A DNA stretch of 64,000 bases from contig NC_014391.1 in the NCBI RefSeq assembly GCF_000145235.1, positions 372,001-436,000 on the forward strand, given 5' to 3'. The DNA comes from Micromonospora aurantiaca ATCC 27029. GTDB lineage: Bacteria > Actinomycetota > Actinomycetes > Mycobacteriales > Micromonosporaceae. Made by a program: the position numbers and the translations under genes. Below the pieces are notes generated by a model that was given only the letters and a program-made list of their open reading frames with translations, was not told the origin of the DNA and ran no database searches. Below are positions 25,682 through 36,124 of the stretch, piece after piece; within the stretch, counting starts at the first letter, position 1; every line of letters begins with the position of its first letter.

Positions 25682-26994
25682 CCACTCCTCGGCCGGAGAC
25701 GCTGGCCAAGCTCACGCCGGTGCTCACCAAGCGCTGGCTCTCGCCGGACGCGTGGCGGCTCGGCACCTACGAGAAGCTGGACGGCTACGCCGCCCTGCGC
25801 AAGGCGCTCAAGGCGCACCCGGACGACCTGATCCAGCTGATCAAGGACTCCGGACTGCGCGGGCGAGGCGGCGCGGGCTTCCCGACCGGTCTCAAGTGGG
25901 GGTTCATCCCGCAGGGCGACGGCAAGCCGCACTACCTGGTGGTCAACGCCGACGAGGGCGAGCCGGGCACCTGCAAGGACCTGCCGCTGATGACCCACGA
26001 CCCGCACTCGCTCGTCGAGGGCGTCATCATCGCCTCGTACGCGATCCGGGCCAACCGGGCGTACATCTACATCCGCGGTGAGGCGGTGCACGCCGCCCGG
26101 CGGCTGCGCAGCGCCGTCGACGAGGCGTACGCCAAGGGTTATCTCGGCCGGAACGTCCTCGGCTCGGGCTTCGACCTGGACCTGGTGGTGCACTCCGGCG
26201 CCGGGGCGTACATCTGCGGTGAGGAGACCGCGCTGCTGGACTCGCTGGAGGGCTTCCGCGGCCAGCCCCGGCTGCGCCCGCCGTTCCCGGCGACCCACGG
26301 CCTGTACGCCAGCCCGACCGTGGTCAACAACGTCGGCACCATCGCCAGCGTGCCGTACATCGTGCTCGGTGGCGCGGACTGGTGGAAGACGATGGGCACG
26401 GAGAAGTCGTCCGGCCCGATGATCTACTCGCTGTCCGGCCGGATCGCCGAACCGGGCCAGTACGAGTGCTCGATGGGCATCACGCTGCGCGAGCTGATCG
26501 AGCTGGCCGGCGGCATGAAGCCCGGGCACAACCTGAAGTTCTGGACCCCGGGTGGCTCGTCGACGCCGCTGCTGACCGCCGAGCACCTGGACGTGCCGCT
26601 GGACTTCGAGGGGGTGGCGGCGGCCGGCTCGATCCTGGGCACCACTGCTACGCAGATCTTCTCCGACCAGGACTGCCCGGTGTACGCGACCTACCGGTGG
26701 CTGGAGTTCTACCACCACGAGTCGTGCGGCAAGTGCACCCCGTGCCGGGAGGGCAACTACTGGATGGTCCGGGTCTACCGGCGCATCCTGGCCGGCCAGG
26801 GCACCCACGAGGACCTGGACACCCTGCTCGACACCTGCGACAACATCCTCGGCCGCTCGTTCTGCGGTCTCGGTGACGGCGCGACCAGCTCGGTGACCTC
26901 GTCGCTGAAGTACTTCAAGCAGGACTACCTCGACTACATCGAGGGACGTACCGCTCCGAAGCTCTCCGACAAGTCTCTGGTTGGAGCTCACTGA
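25678..26994 (+). CDS. nuoF: NADH-quinone oxidoreductase subunit NuoF
   Basis: A 438-residue '51-kDa' subunit, the NADH- and FMN-binding entry point of complex I. Visible: [17 protein letters not shown] (NADH/FMN glycine-rich loop), [26 protein letters not shown] and the N3 cluster ligands [12 protein letters not shown] with the fourth Cys in [11 protein letters not shown]. The start is GTG 25678 within the nuoE stop; the frame is open far upstream but that part overlaps nuoE. The final TGA shares its A with the ATG of nuoG. Confidence 0.97.
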   Translation: MTTPRPETLAKLTPVLTKRWLSPDAWRLGTYEKLDGYAALRKALKAHPDDLIQLIKDSGLRGRGGAGFPTGLKWGFIPQGDGKPHYLVVNADEGEPGTCKDLPLMTHDPHSLVEGVIIASYAIRANRAYIYIRGEAVHAARRLRSAVDEAYAKGYLGRNVLGSGFDLDLVVHSGAGAYICGEETALLDSLEGFRGQPRLRPPFPATHGLYASPTVVNNVGTIASVPYIVLGGADWWKTMGTEKSSGPMIYSLSGRIAEPGQYECSMGITLRELIELAGGMKPGHNLKFWTPGGSSTPLLTAEHLDVPLDFEGVAAAGSILGTTATQIFSDQDCPVYATYRWLEFYHHESCGKCTPCREGNYWMVRVYRRILAGQGTHEDLDTLLDTCDNILGRSFCGLGDGATSSVTSSLKYFKQDYLDYIEGRTAPKLSDKSLVGAH

Positions 26995-29435
26995 TGACCG
27001 ACGTAGCCAAGCAGACCGAGACCGTCACGCTGACCATCGACGGCGTCGAGGTCACCGCGCCCAAGGGCGCGCTGCTGATCCGCGTCGCCGAGCAGCTCGG
27101 CACCGAGATCCCGCGCTTCTGCGACCACCCGCTGCTGGCCCCGGCCGGCGCCTGCCGGCAGTGCCTGGTGGAGGTGGAGGGCCAGCGCAAGCCGGTCGCC
27201 TCCTGCACCCAGACCGTCGCCGACGGCATGGTGGTGCGGACGCAGCTCACCTCCCCGGTCGCCAAGAAGGCCCAGGAGGGTGTGATGGAGCTGCTGCTCC
27301 TCAACCACCCCCTGGACTGCCCGATGTGCGACAAGGGCGGCGAGTGCCCGCTGCAGAACCAGGCGATGTCCACCGGCCGGACGGACTCGCGGTTCCACGA
27401 GCACAAGCGGGAGTACCCGAAGCCGCTGCCGATCAGCACCCAGGTGCTGCTCGACCGCGAGCGCTGCGTGCTCTGCCAGCGGTGCACCCGGTTCTCCGAG
27501 GAGATCGCCGGCGACAAGTTCATCGACCTGATGGGACGCTCCTCGCACGAGGAGATCAACATCTACCGGGACGACGCGTACGGCGAGGAGGGCGACGAGG
27601 GGGACGTCCCGTTCAACTCGTACTTCTCCGGCAACACCGTGCAGATCTGCCCGGTGGGCGCGCTGACCGGCACCCAGTACCGGTTCCGGGCCCGCCCGTT
27701 CGACCTGGTCTCCACGCCCAGCGTCTGCGAGCACTGCTCGGCCGGCTGCGCCCAGCGCACCGACTGGCGGCGCGGCAAGGTCCTGCGCCGGCTGGCCGGC
27801 GACGACCCGGCGGTGAACGAGGAGTGGAACTGCGACAAGGGCCGCTGGGGCTTCCAGTACACCCGCGCGTTCGACCGGATCAGCACGCCGATGGTGCGCG
27901 ACGAGAAGACCGGTGAGCTGCGCGAGGCGTCCTGGAGCGAGGCGCTGACCCGGGCCGCCGAAGGGCTGCGCGCGGCCCGCGACGGCGCGACCGGCACTGC
28001 GGTGCTGACCGGCGGCCGGCTGACGGTCGAGGACGCCTACGCGTACGCGAAGTTCGCCCGGATCGCGCTGCACACGAACGACATCGACTTCCGGGCCCGC
28101 CCGGTCTCCCGCGAGGAGGCCGACTTCCTGGCCAGCAGCGTCGCCGGGGTCACCGACGTGACCTACACGGACGTGGAGAACGCGCCCGCTGTGGTGCTCG
28201 TCGGCCTGGAGCCGGAGGAGGAGTGCCCGATCCTCTTCCTGCGGCTGCGCAAGGCGTACCTGAAGAAGAAGCTCACCGTGTACGCGCTCGCGCCGTTCGC
28301 CACGCGCGGCCTGGAGAAGCTCGGGGCCAAGCTGGCCCGGGTGGTGCCCGGCGAGGAGGCCGGCGTGCTGGCCGAGCACGCCACGGTGGCCGAGGCGCTG
28401 GGTCAGCCCGGCGCGATCCTGATCGTCGGCGAGCGCCTGGCCGAGGTGCCGGGCGGCCTGTCGGCGGCGGCGGACGTCGCCCGGCGTACCGGTGCCCGGC
28501 TGGTCTGGGTGCCGCGGCGCGCGGGTGACCGCGGTGCTGTCGACGCGGGCTGCCTGCCCAACCTGCTCCCCGGCGGCCGGGTCGTCACCGAGCCGGCCGC
28601 GCGCGCGGAGCTGGGCGAGGCGTGGGACATCCCGGCCGGGGTGATCCCCAGCCAGGCCGGCCGCGACACCGACGGCATCCTCACCGCCGCCGCGAACGGA
28701 CAGATCGGCGCCCTGGTGGTGGCCGGCGTCGACCCGGCCGACCTGGCCGACCCGCGCCTGGCCGAGTCCGCACTGGACGCGGTGCCGTTCCTGGTCAGCC
28801 TGGAACTGCGGATGAGCGCGGTGTCCCGCCGCGCCGACGTGGTCCTGCCGGTCGCGCCGGTGGTCGAGAAGGCGGGCAGCTTCCTGGACTGGGAGGGCCG
28901 GCTGCGCACGTTCGAGAAGGTGCTGGACACCGGCGCGATGACCGACGCCCGCATCCTCGACGCGCTCGCCGCGCAGCTCGACGTGCGGCTCGGCACCGGT
29001 GACGTGCCGAGCATCCGGCGCGAGCTGGGCGCGCTGCCGCGCACCCGGGTCGAGCGGCCGTCGGCGCCCTCGGTCGAGCCCGCCGCCGTGCGGCAGCCCG
29101 GACCGGGCGAGGCGGTCCTCGCCACCTGGCACCAGCTGATCGACCTGGGCAGCCTCACCGACGGCGACGAGCACCTCGCCGGCACCGCCCGCCCGCCGGT
29201 GGTCCGGCTCGGCAAGGGCACCGCCGAGGCGCTGGGTGTGGCCGACGGCGACCCGGTCACGGTGGGCACCGACCGCGGCGCGATCACGCTGCCGGCGGCG
29301 ATCACCGAGATGCCCGACGGCGTCGTCTGGCTGCCGACCAACTCACCCGGCTCCACCGTGCGGCGCGGCCTCGGCGCGACGTCCGGCGACGTGGTGAGCG
29401 TCTCCGCAGTCGGGAACGAAAGGTGGGTGCAGTGA
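26994..29435 (+). CDS. nuoG: NADH-quinone oxidoreductase subunit NuoG
   Basis: An 813-residue subunit with several iron-sulfur clusters. An N-terminal [2Fe-2S] ferredoxin domain ([15 protein letters not shown]), the His-Cys cluster ([14 protein letters not shown]), a [4Fe-4S] domain ([13 protein letters not shown] and ICPVGALT) and a molybdopterin-oxidoreductase-like domain with CEHCSAGC at about residue 245. The fourth-Cys extra cluster site is present as in actinobacterial NuoG. The last residues ([12 protein letters not shown]) are encoded by sequence matching the ends of the intra-operon repeat (29394-29423), and the gene overlaps nuoH by GTGA. Confidence 0.97.
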   Translation: MTDVAKQTETVTLTIDGVEVTAPKGALLIRVAEQLGTEIPRFCDHPLLAPAGACRQCLVEVEGQRKPVASCTQTVADGMVVRTQLTSPVAKKAQEGVMELLLLNHPLDCPMCDKGGECPLQNQAMSTGRTDSRFHEHKREYPKPLPISTQVLLDRERCVLCQRCTRFSEEIAGDKFIDLMGRSSHEEINIYRDDAYGEEGDEGDVPFNSYFSGNTVQICPVGALTGTQYRFRARPFDLVSTPSVCEHCSAGCAQRTDWRRGKVLRRLAGDDPAVNEEWNCDKGRWGFQYTRAFDRISTPMVRDEKTGELREASWSEALTRAAEGLRAARDGATGTAVLTGGRLTVEDAYAYAKFARIALHTNDIDFRARPVSREEADFLASSVAGVTDVTYTDVENAPAVVLVGLEPEEECPILFLRLRKAYLKKKLTVYALAPFATRGLEKLGAKLARVVPGEEAGVLAEHATVAEALGQPGAILIVGERLAEVPGGLSAAADVARRTGARLVWVPRRAGDRGAVDAGCLPNLLPGGRVVTEPAARAELGEAWDIPAGVIPSQAGRDTDGILTAAANGQIGALVVAGVDPADLADPRLAESALDAVPFLVSLELRMSAVSRRADVVLPVAPVVEKAGSFLDWEGRLRTFEKVLDTGAMTDARILDALAAQLDVRLGTGDVPSIRRELGALPRTRVERPSAPSVEPAAVRQPGPGEAVLATWHQLIDLGSLTDGDEHLAGTARPPVVRLGKGTAEALGVADGDPVTVGTDRGAITLPAAITEMPDGVVWLPTNSPGSTVRRGLGATSGDVVSVSAVGNERWVQ
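29394..29423. repeat. shortened intra-operon repeat at the nuoG-nuoH junction
   Basis: GTGAGCG (29394-29400) and CCGCAGTCGGGAACGAAAGG (29404-29423) match the left and right ends of the repeat at 32200-32250, with the middle ~22 bases missing. It is inside nuoG coding sequence and ends in GAAAGG, 8 bases before the nuoH GTG. Confidence 0.65.
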
Positions 29436-30787
29436 ACCCCGTCATCCTCGCGGCGCAGGACCCGACGCTTGCCGACTTCGGCAAGGACCCGTGGTGGCTG
29501 GTCCTCGGCAAGATCCTGTTCGCGTTCGTCGTCGCCGTGGCGGCCACGCTGCTCGGCGTCTGGTTCGAGCGCCGGGTCGTGGGCCGCATGGCGGTGCGGC
29601 CCGGCCCCAACCAGGCCGGTCCGTTCGGTCTGCTCCAGACGCTCGCCGACGGCGTGAAGCTGGCCTTCAAGGAGGACATCCTCCCGCGCAAGGCCGACAA
29701 GGTCGTCTACTTCTTCGCCCCGGTGATCTCGGTGGTCTGCGCAGTCACCGCGCTGTCGGTGATCCCGTTCGGGCCGATGGTGAGCATCTTCGGGCACCGG
29801 ACGCCGCTCCAGGTCACCGACGTGTCGGTGGCGGTGCTGGTGGTGCTGGCCTTCTCCTCGCTCGCCGTGTACGGCATCGTGCTCGGCGGCTGGGCCAGCG
29901 GCTCCACCTACCCGCTGCTCGGCGGCCTCCGCTCGGCGGCCCAGCTGGTCTCGTACGAGGTCACCATGGGCCTGAGCGTGGTCGCGGTGTTCATGACCGC
30001 GGGCACCATGTCGACGAGCGGGATCGTCGCCGCGCAGGGCGACGGCACCCGGCTGAGCATCGGCGGCTTCGACCTCGCCGCGCCCGGCTGGTACGCGATC
30101 CTGCTGCTGCCCAGCTTCATCATGTTCTTCATCGCCATCGTCGGTGAGACGAACCGGGCGCCGTTCGACCTGCCCGAGGCGGAGTCGGAGCTGGTGGCCG
30201 GTTTCCAGACCGAGTACAGCTCGCTGAAGTTCGCGCTGTTCATGCTCAGCGAGTACGTCGCGATGGTGACCATGTCGGCGTTCACCGTGACGCTGTTCCT
30301 CGGCGGCTGGCACGCCCCGTGGCCGATCACGATCTGGTCGGGCGCCAACGAGGGCTGGTGGCCGATGCTGTGGTTCTTCGGCAAGGTCATCATGCTGGTG
30401 TTCGTCTTCGTCTGGCTGCGCGGCACGCTGCCCCGGCTCCGGTACGACCAGTTCATGCGGTTCGGCTGGAAGGTGCTGCTGCCGCTGAACCTGGTCTGGA
30501 TCATGGTGCTCGCCGGGCTGCGCTCGATCGAGGACTGGCAGACCCGGGACCGGCTGCTCGTCACCGCCGTCGGCGCGGGCGTGCTGCTGCTGGCCACGCT
30601 CTTCTGGCCGTCGCGGAAGAAGGAGCCGAAGCCGTCGCTCCAGGAGCAGGCGGACACCCGGCCGTACGGCAGCTTCCCGCTGCCGCCGATGGATCTTCAG
30701 GTTCCGCCGAGCCCGCGTACGAAGCGCGTGCTCGCCGAGCGGGAGCCGGCCAACGTGGTCGCCGGCCCGGACTCCAGGGAGGTGTGA
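29432..30787 (+). CDS. nuoH: NADH-quinone oxidoreductase subunit NuoH
   Basis: A 451-residue membrane subunit that links the quinone site to the proton pumps, with about eight to nine helices. Conserved: [52 protein letters not shown] and [20 protein letters not shown]. The C-terminal ~55 residues after the last helix are soluble ([20 protein letters not shown]) and typical of actinobacteria. GTG 29432 was chosen (ribosome binding site GAAAGG 8 bases upstream, GTGA overlap); an in-frame GTG at 29423 lies on the ribosome binding site itself. Confidence 0.96.
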   Translation: MNPVILAAQDPTLADFGKDPWWLVLGKILFAFVVAVAATLLGVWFERRVVGRMAVRPGPNQAGPFGLLQTLADGVKLAFKEDILPRKADKVVYFFAPVISVVCAVTALSVIPFGPMVSIFGHRTPLQVTDVSVAVLVVLAFSSLAVYGIVLGGWASGSTYPLLGGLRSAAQLVSYEVTMGLSVVAVFMTAGTMSTSGIVAAQGDGTRLSIGGFDLAAPGWYAILLLPSFIMFFIAIVGETNRAPFDLPEAESELVAGFQTEYSSLKFALFMLSEYVAMVTMSAFTVTLFLGGWHAPWPITIWSGANEGWWPMLWFFGKVIMLVFVFVWLRGTLPRLRYDQFMRFGWKVLLPLNLVWIMVLAGLRSIEDWQTRDRLLVTAVGAGVLLLATLFWPSRKKEPKPSLQEQADTRPYGSFPLPPMDLQVPPSPRTKRVLAEREPANVVAGPDSREV

Positions 30788-30788
30788 C

Positions 30789-31436
30789 GTGGGCGCGATC
30801 ACCGGAACGTTCAAGGGCTTCGGTGTCACCTTCTCGCACATGTTCAAGAAGGTCGTCACCACCGACTACCCGTTCAAGCCGCCGGTCTCGGCGCCGCGCT
30901 ACCACGGGCGGCACATCCTCAACCGGCACCCGGACGGGCTGGAGAAGTGCATCGGCTGCGAGCTGTGCGCCTGGGCCTGCCCGGCCGACGCGATCTACGT
31001 GGAGGGTGGCGACAACACCGAGGAGCAGCGCTTCTCTCCTGGTGAGCGGTACGCCAGCACCTACCAGATCAACTACGCCCGGTGCATCTTCTGCGGGCTC
31101 TGCATCGAGGCCTGCCCGACCCGTTCGCTCACCATGAGCAACGAGTACGAGCTGGCCCGGGACAACCGGCAGGACCTGATCTTCACCAAGGAGCAGCTGC
31201 TCGCGCCGCTGCTCGAAGGCATGGAGCAGCCGCCGCACCCGATGCGGCTGGGCGACAGCGAGAAGGACTACTACGTCGGCGCGCTCACCAACCCGGGCAC
31301 CTCGGCCGGCGCCGAGCGCTCGCCGATGGGCCCCGGCCGGTACCAGGTGGAGGAGCACCCCGGCGTGACCTTCCCCGGCGCCGAGCAGGCCGAGCAGCGG
31401 TCCGCCGCCGCGGCGGGCAAGGGAGGCAAGGCATGA
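30789..31436 (+). CDS. nuoI: NADH-quinone oxidoreductase subunit NuoI
   Basis: A 215-residue peripheral subunit with two [4Fe-4S] clusters: [12 protein letters not shown] and [12 protein letters not shown], each the C-x2-C-x2-C-x3-CP ferredoxin motif. The N-terminal amphipathic helix ([18 protein letters not shown]) docks on the membrane arm. The tail after residue 150 is a Gly/Pro/Glu-rich actinobacterial extension. GTG start one base after the nuoH stop; the TGA overlaps the nuoJ ATG. Confidence 0.97.
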   Translation: MGAITGTFKGFGVTFSHMFKKVVTTDYPFKPPVSAPRYHGRHILNRHPDGLEKCIGCELCAWACPADAIYVEGGDNTEEQRFSPGERYASTYQINYARCIFCGLCIEACPTRSLTMSNEYELARDNRQDLIFTKEQLLAPLLEGMEQPPHPMRLGDSEKDYYVGALTNPGTSAGAERSPMGPGRYQVEEHPGVTFPGAEQAEQRSAAAAGKGGKA

Positions 31437-32203
31437 CCTCGGCTACGGTGCTCGCCGCCGCCGGCCAGGTGTCCGGGGGTGAGGAGGTCACCTTCTGGAT
31501 CCTCGCGCCGCTGGCCCTGCTCGGGGCGATCGGCATGGTGTGGGCCCGCAACGCGGTCCACTCCGCGCTCTGGCTGGTGCTGACCATGCTCTGCCTGGGC
31601 GTGTTCTACGTGCTCCAGGCCGGGCCGTTCATCGGCATGGTGCAGATCATCGTCTACACCGGCGCGATCATGATGCTGTTCCTGTTCGTGCTGATGCTCG
31701 TCGGCCGGGACGCGTCCGACTCGCTCATCGAGACGCTGCGCGGCCAGCGGGTCGCCGCCGTGGTCCTCGGGCTCGGCTTCGCCGGCCTGGTGGGCACCGG
31801 CCTCTACCGCGCGCTCGACGGCGTCCAGCCGGTCGGGCTCGACGAGGCGAACGGCGAGGGCAACGTCCAGGGCATCGCCCGGCTGCTGTTCACCAAGTAC
31901 GTCTTCGCCTTCGAGCTGACCTCGGCGCTGCTGATCACCGCCGCCGTCGGCGCGATGGTGCTGGCGCACGTGGAGCGGCGCAAGGCGGACCGGATGGACC
32001 AGATCGCCACCATGAAGGCGCGGTTCCGCCCCGGCAACTACCCCGGACCGAAGCCCGGCCCGGGCGTCTACGCCACGTCCTCCTCGGTGGCCACCCCGGC
32101 CCGTCTGCCCGACGGCCGGCTGACCGACCGCAGCATCCCGGAGATCATGCCGGTGCGCGAGTTGACGGCCGAGGAGACCGCACCGAAGGGGACTGATCGG
32201 TGA
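31433..32203 (+). CDS. nuoJ: NADH-quinone oxidoreductase subunit NuoJ
   Basis: A 256-residue membrane subunit with five helices in the first ~180 residues. It shows the conserved [21 protein letters not shown] around residue 65-85, containing the pi-bulge region of transmembrane helix 3. The C-terminal ~80 residues are soluble. ATGA overlap with nuoI. The TGA stop (32201-32203) lies inside the second copy of the intra-operon repeat. Confidence 0.95.
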   Translation: MTSATVLAAAGQVSGGEEVTFWILAPLALLGAIGMVWARNAVHSALWLVLTMLCLGVFYVLQAGPFIGMVQIIVYTGAIMMLFLFVLMLVGRDASDSLIETLRGQRVAAVVLGLGFAGLVGTGLYRALDGVQPVGLDEANGEGNVQGIARLLFTKYVFAFELTSALLITAAVGAMVLAHVERRKADRMDQIATMKARFRPGNYPGPKPGPGVYATSSSVATPARLPDGRLTDRSIPEIMPVRELTAEETAPKGTDR

Positions 32204-32250
32204 GCGCGAGGAGTGCAGCGAAGCGGAGCCCCGCAGTCGCGAACGAAAGG
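32200..32250. repeat. intra-operon repeat, nuoJ-nuoK copy
   Basis: Near-identical to 12781-12830 in the paa operon, differing at about four positions (GCAGCGAAGCGG for GCAGCGGAGCGG, and GAACGAAAGG for GAACGGAGG). It carries the nuoJ stop at its left end and the nuoK ribosome binding site (GAAAGG) at its right end, 8 bases before the GTG. It makes the only sizeable gap in the nuo operon. Confidence 0.9.
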
Positions 32251-32258
32251 CTGGCACG

Positions 32259-32558
32259 GTGACCCCGGACTACTACCTCATCCTCGCGGCGGTGCTGTTC
32301 ACCATCGGCGCCGTGGGCGTGCTGGTCCGGCGCAACGCGATCGTGCTGTTCATGTGCATCGAGCTGATGCTCAACGCGGCCAACCTGACCCTGGTCACGT
32401 TCAGCCGGATCAACGGCGACCTGAACGGCCAGATCATGGCGTTCTTCGTGATGGTGGTCGCGGCGGCCGAGGTCGTGGTCGGGCTCGCGATCATCATGGC
32501 GATCTTCCGGACCCGGCGCTCGGCCAGCGTCGACGACGCCAACCTGCTGAAGTACTGA
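32259..32558 (+). CDS. nuoK: NADH-quinone oxidoreductase subunit NuoK
   Basis: A 99-residue, three-helix membrane subunit related to MrpC. The two conserved membrane glutamates needed for proton movement are visible, in [15 protein letters not shown] (helix 2) and [12 protein letters not shown] (helix 3). The GTG start has GAAAGG, contributed by the intra-operon repeat, 8 bases upstream. nuoL begins 7 bases after the stop. Confidence 0.95.
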   Translation: MTPDYYLILAAVLFTIGAVGVLVRRNAIVLFMCIELMLNAANLTLVTFSRINGDLNGQIMAFFVMVVAAAEVVVGLAIIMAIFRTRRSASVDDANLLKY

Positions 32559-32565
32559 GGGGCTC

Positions 32566-34527
32566 GTGGTGGAACAGATTCTGACGATCGCCCAGTCTGA
32601 GCCAGCCGAAGCCGTCACCTTCGCCACGGCGGACGGGATGCTGGGCAGTGTCTGGCTGCTGGTGGCGATCCCGCTGGTCAGCGCGGCGATCCTGCTGCTG
32701 CTCGGCAAGCGGGCCGACCGCTGGGGCCACTGGCTGGGAGTGGGCGCCATCGGCGCCGCCTTCGTGCTCGGGCTCACCTACTTCTTCCAGTTGCGAGGGC
32801 TGGAGAACAAGCAGGTCGAGCTGAGCCTCTGGGACTTCATGGCGGTCGGCAACCTGAAGGTGGACTTCGGTCTGCTCTTCGACCCGCTGGCCGCGGTCTT
32901 CGTCCTGCTGATCACCGGGGTGGGCTTCCTGATCCACCTCTACGCCGTGGAGTACATGGCGCACGACGCGGGCCGGCGGCTGTTCTTCGCGTACTTCAAC
33001 CTGTTCGTCGCCGCCATGCTCCTGCTGGTGCTCGGCAACAACTACGTGATGCTCTACTTCGGCTGGGAGGGCGTCGGCCTGGCGTCGTACCTGCTGATCT
33101 CCTTCTGGTACGGCCGGCCCAGCGCGGCCACCGCCGGCAAGAAGGCGTTCCTGATGAACCGGGTCGGCGACGCCGGCCTGGCCATCGGCATCTTCATCAT
33201 GTTCGCCGTGCTCGGCACCACCCAGTACGACGAGGTGTTCAACGGGGTCGGCTCGATGACCTCGACCACCGTGCTGGTGCTCGGCCTGCTGCTGCTGCTC
33301 GGCGCGGCCGGCAAGTCCGGTCAGTTCCCGCTCCAGGCGTGGTTGCCGGACGCGATGGAGGGCCCGACCCCGGTGTCCGCGCTCATCCACGCGGCCACCA
33401 TGGTCACCGCGGGCGTCTACCTGATCGCCCGCTCCAACGCGATCTTCTCGGCCAACGAGACGCTCCAGCTCGTGGTGGTCAGCGTCGGCGCGCTCACGCT
33501 GCTGATGGGCTGCATCATCGGCGCGGCCAAGGACGACATCAAGCGTGTGCTGGCCTGGTCGACGGTGAGCCAGATCGGCTACATGTTCCTCGGCGTCGGT
33601 CTCGGCGGCGGCGCGTACGCGCTCGCCATCGTGCACCTGCTGGCGCACGGCTTCTTCAAGGCCAACATGTTCCTCGGCGCCGGCTCGGTCATGCACGGCA
33701 TGAACGACCAGGTGGACATCCGCCGCTTCGGCGGGCTGTCCAAGTACATGAAGGTCACCTGGCTGACGTTCATGATGGGCTGGCTCGCCATCATCGGCAT
33801 GTTCCCGTTCTCCGGCTACTTCTCCAAGGAGCCGATCATCGTGGCCGCGTTCGAGCGGGAGGGCTGGACGGCCTGGCTGTTCGGCATGGCCGCGCTGCTC
33901 GGCGCCGGGCTCACCGCGTTCTACATGACGCGGCTGTTCGTGCTCACGTTCCACGGCCCGAAGCGCTGGACCGAGGACATCGAGCACCCGCACGAGTCGC
34001 CGAAGCTGATGACCGTCCCGCTGATCCTGCTGGCGGTCGGCTCGGTCGGCGCGGGCTTCCTGCTCGCCACCTCCGTGCCGGACTGGCTCACCGCCACCAA
34101 CGGGCTCGCCGCCGAGAGCGGGGAGCACGCACCGGTGCTGGCGCACTGGCTGCTCACCGCGCTGTCGCTGCTGCTCACCGTGCTGGGCGCCGGGCTGGCC
34201 TGGTTCCTGTTCCGCTCCGGTACGGCCACCGAGCCGCAGCCGGCCGGCGTGGTGGTCACCGCCGCCCGCCGGAACCTCTACACGGACGCCTTCAACGAGG
34301 CGGTCTTCGAGAAGCCGGGCATCTTCCTCACCCGGGCGCTGGTGTTCCTCGACAACCGGGGCGTGGACGGGCTGGTCAACGGTCTGGCCGCCGCCGTGGG
34401 CGGGGGCTCGGGCCGGCTCCGGCGGCTCCAGACCGGCTTCGTGCGGTCGTACGCGACCTCGATCCTGACCGGCGCGCTGCTCGTGGTGGCGGCGTTCCTG
34501 GCGGTGCAGGCGGGGTGGCTGGCGTGA
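32566..34527 (+). CDS. nuoL: NADH-quinone oxidoreductase subunit NuoL
   Basis: A 653-residue antiporter-like proton-pumping subunit with about 16 helices and the long lateral helix at the C-terminus. Conserved: YFGWEGVGLASYLLISFWY, with the key Glu in helix 5, LPDAMEGPTPVSALIHAATMVTAGVY, and FKANMFLGAGSVMH with the helix-8 Lys region. Two adjacent GTG codons (32566 and 32569) are possible starts. The TGA overlaps the GTG of a 22-codon ORF at 34524. Confidence 0.96.
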   Translation: MVEQILTIAQSEPAEAVTFATADGMLGSVWLLVAIPLVSAAILLLLGKRADRWGHWLGVGAIGAAFVLGLTYFFQLRGLENKQVELSLWDFMAVGNLKVDFGLLFDPLAAVFVLLITGVGFLIHLYAVEYMAHDAGRRLFFAYFNLFVAAMLLLVLGNNYVMLYFGWEGVGLASYLLISFWYGRPSAATAGKKAFLMNRVGDAGLAIGIFIMFAVLGTTQYDEVFNGVGSMTSTTVLVLGLLLLLGAAGKSGQFPLQAWLPDAMEGPTPVSALIHAATMVTAGVYLIARSNAIFSANETLQLVVVSVGALTLLMGCIIGAAKDDIKRVLAWSTVSQIGYMFLGVGLGGGAYALAIVHLLAHGFFKANMFLGAGSVMHGMNDQVDIRRFGGLSKYMKVTWLTFMMGWLAIIGMFPFSGYFSKEPIIVAAFEREGWTAWLFGMAALLGAGLTAFYMTRLFVLTFHGPKRWTEDIEHPHESPKLMTVPLILLAVGSVGAGFLLATSVPDWLTATNGLAAESGEHAPVLAHWLLTALSLLLTVLGAGLAWFLFRSGTATEPQPAGVVVTAARRNLYTDAFNEAVFEKPGIFLTRALVFLDNRGVDGLVNGLAAAVGGGSGRLRRLQTGFVRSYATSILTGALLVVAAFLAVQAGWLA

Positions 34528-34592
34528 TCGACCTCAACGCGGCCGCCCCCGCCGGCGGGCCACGCAGTCACGACGGAGGTAAGGCCGAATAA
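34524..34592 (+). CDS. 22-codon coupling ORF between nuoL and nuoM
   Basis: GTG (34524) overlaps the nuoL stop as GTGA, and the TAA (34590-34592) overlaps the nuoM ATG as TAATG. The peptide (VIDLNAAAPAGGPRSHDGGK and two more residues) has no recognisable fold. The nuoM ribosome binding site GGAGGT lies inside it. Either a translated spacer that keeps ribosomes moving from nuoL to nuoM, or a real micro-protein; the former is more likely. Confidence 0.45.
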   Translation: MIDLNAAAPAGGPRSHDGGKAE

Positions 34593-36124
34593 TGTCCAAC
34601 TTCCCGTTCCTCTCGGTGCTGACCGTGGCGCCGCTGGTCGGCGCCCTGGTGGTGGCACTGCTGCCCCGCAGCCGTCCGGACCTGGCCAAGCTGGTGGCGT
34701 TCGGCTGGTCGCTGCTGGTGCTGGTGCTCTCGGTGGTGATGTGGTTCGCCTTCTCCGCCGACGGTGACCGGTTCCAGTTCCGCGAGTCGTACCCGTGGAT
34801 CCCGAACTGGGGCGTGAACTTCACCTTCGAGGTGGACGGCATCGCGCTGGTCATGCTGATGCTGATCGCGATCCTGGTGCCGCTGGTGATCCTGGCGTCC
34901 TGGCACGACGCCGAGGCGTCGAAGCGCTCGGTGCCCGCGTACTTCGCGCTGCTGCTCGTCCTCGAATGCACGATGATCGGCGTCTTCGCCGCCGCCGACG
35001 TCTTCCTGTTCTACGTGTTCTTCGAGGTCATGCTGGTGCCGATGTACTTCCTGATCGGCAGCTACGGCGGCCACCAGCGGCAGTACGCGGCGGTGAAGTT
35101 CTTCCTCTACTCGCTGGTCGGCGGTCTGTTCATGCTGGCCGCGGTGATCGGCCTCTGGGTGGTCGGCGGAAAGACCTTCGACTGGCAGGCGCTGAGCCAG
35201 GCGGAGTTCGCCACCGACACGGCCCGCTGGCTGTTCCTGGGCTTCTTCGTCGCCTTCGCGATCAAGGCGCCGTTCTTCCCGTTCCACACCTGGCTGCCGG
35301 ACGCCGGTGGCGCGGCACCGGCCGGCGCCGCCGCGCTGCTTGTCGGCGTGCTGGACAAGGTCGGCACGTTCGGCATCCTGCGCTACTGCCTCCCGCTGTT
35401 CCCGGAGGCGTCGCGCTGGTTCGCACCGTGGGCCCTGGCGCTCGGTGTCATCGGCATCATCTACGCCGCGCTGCTGGCGGTCGGTCAGAACGACCTGAAG
35501 CGCCTGGTGTCGTACACCTCGATCGCGCACTTCGGGTTCATCGGCGTCGGCATCTTCGCGTTCACCACGCAGGCCGGCACCGGCGCGGTGCTCTACATGC
35601 TCAACCACGGCCTGGCCACCGGCCTGCTGTTCCTCGTGGTCGGCATGCTGATCGCCCGGCGCGGCTCGGCGCTGATCAGCGACTTCGGCGGCGCGGGCAA
35701 GCTGGTGCCGGTGCTGGCCGGTGTGCTCTTCTTCGCCGGTCTCGCCTCACTGGCGCTGCCGGGTACCGCGCCGTTCGTCTCCGAGTTCCTGGTGCTGATC
35801 GGCACGTTCACCGTCAACAAGCCGGTCGCGGTGATCGCCACGCTCGGCATCATCCTGGCGGCGGCGTACGTGCTGTGGATGGTGCAGCGCACCACGCAGG
35901 GCACGCTGAACCCGGCGCTGACCGAGGTCGAGGGCATGCGCCGTGACCTCACCCTGCGCGAGAAGGTGGTCGTCGCGCCGCTGATCGCGCTGATCGTGCT
36001 GCTCGGCTTCTATCCGAAGCCGGTCACCGACGTCATCAACCCCGCCGTCCAGGCGACCATGCAGGACGTCGGCAAGTCCGACCCCGCCCCTGAGGTCGGC
36101 AGCGTCCAGGAGGCCGCGAAGTGA
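34592..36124 (+). CDS. nuoM: NADH-quinone oxidoreductase subunit NuoM
   Basis: A 510-residue antiporter-like pump subunit with about 14 helices. Conserved: FFEVMLVPMYFLIGSYGG, with the key Glu of helix 5, then FFPFHTWLPDAGGAAPAGAA and LVGVLDKVGTFGILRY, NDLKRLVSYTSIAHFGF and LFFAGLASLALPGTAPFVSE. The channel-lining segment reads DAGGAAPAGAA where the more usual form is DAHVEAPTAGS; the helix-7 Lys is retained (LDKVG). GGAGGT lies 9 bases upstream. It overlaps nuoN by GTGA. Confidence 0.96.
   Translation: MSNFPFLSVLTVAPLVGALVVALLPRSRPDLAKLVAFGWSLLVLVLSVVMWFAFSADGDRFQFRESYPWIPNWGVNFTFEVDGIALVMLMLIAILVPLVILASWHDAEASKRSVPAYFALLLVLECTMIGVFAAADVFLFYVFFEVMLVPMYFLIGSYGGHQRQYAAVKFFLYSLVGGLFMLAAVIGLWVVGGKTFDWQALSQAEFATDTARWLFLGFFVAFAIKAPFFPFHTWLPDAGGAAPAGAAALLVGVLDKVGTFGILRYCLPLFPEASRWFAPWALALGVIGIIYAALLAVGQNDLKRLVSYTSIAHFGFIGVGIFAFTTQAGTGAVLYMLNHGLATGLLFLVVGMLIARRGSALISDFGGAGKLVPVLAGVLFFAGLASLALPGTAPFVSEFLVLIGTFTVNKPVAVIATLGIILAAAYVLWMVQRTTQGTLNPALTEVEGMRRDLTLREKVVVAPLIALIVLLGFYPKPVTDVINPAVQATMQDVGKSDPAPEVGSVQEAAK

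Noticed and set aside
28403..30862. Open frame of 819 codons opposite nuoG/nuoH
   Set aside because: Arg/His/Gly-rich antisense shadow caused by high third-position G/C in nuoG and nuoH.
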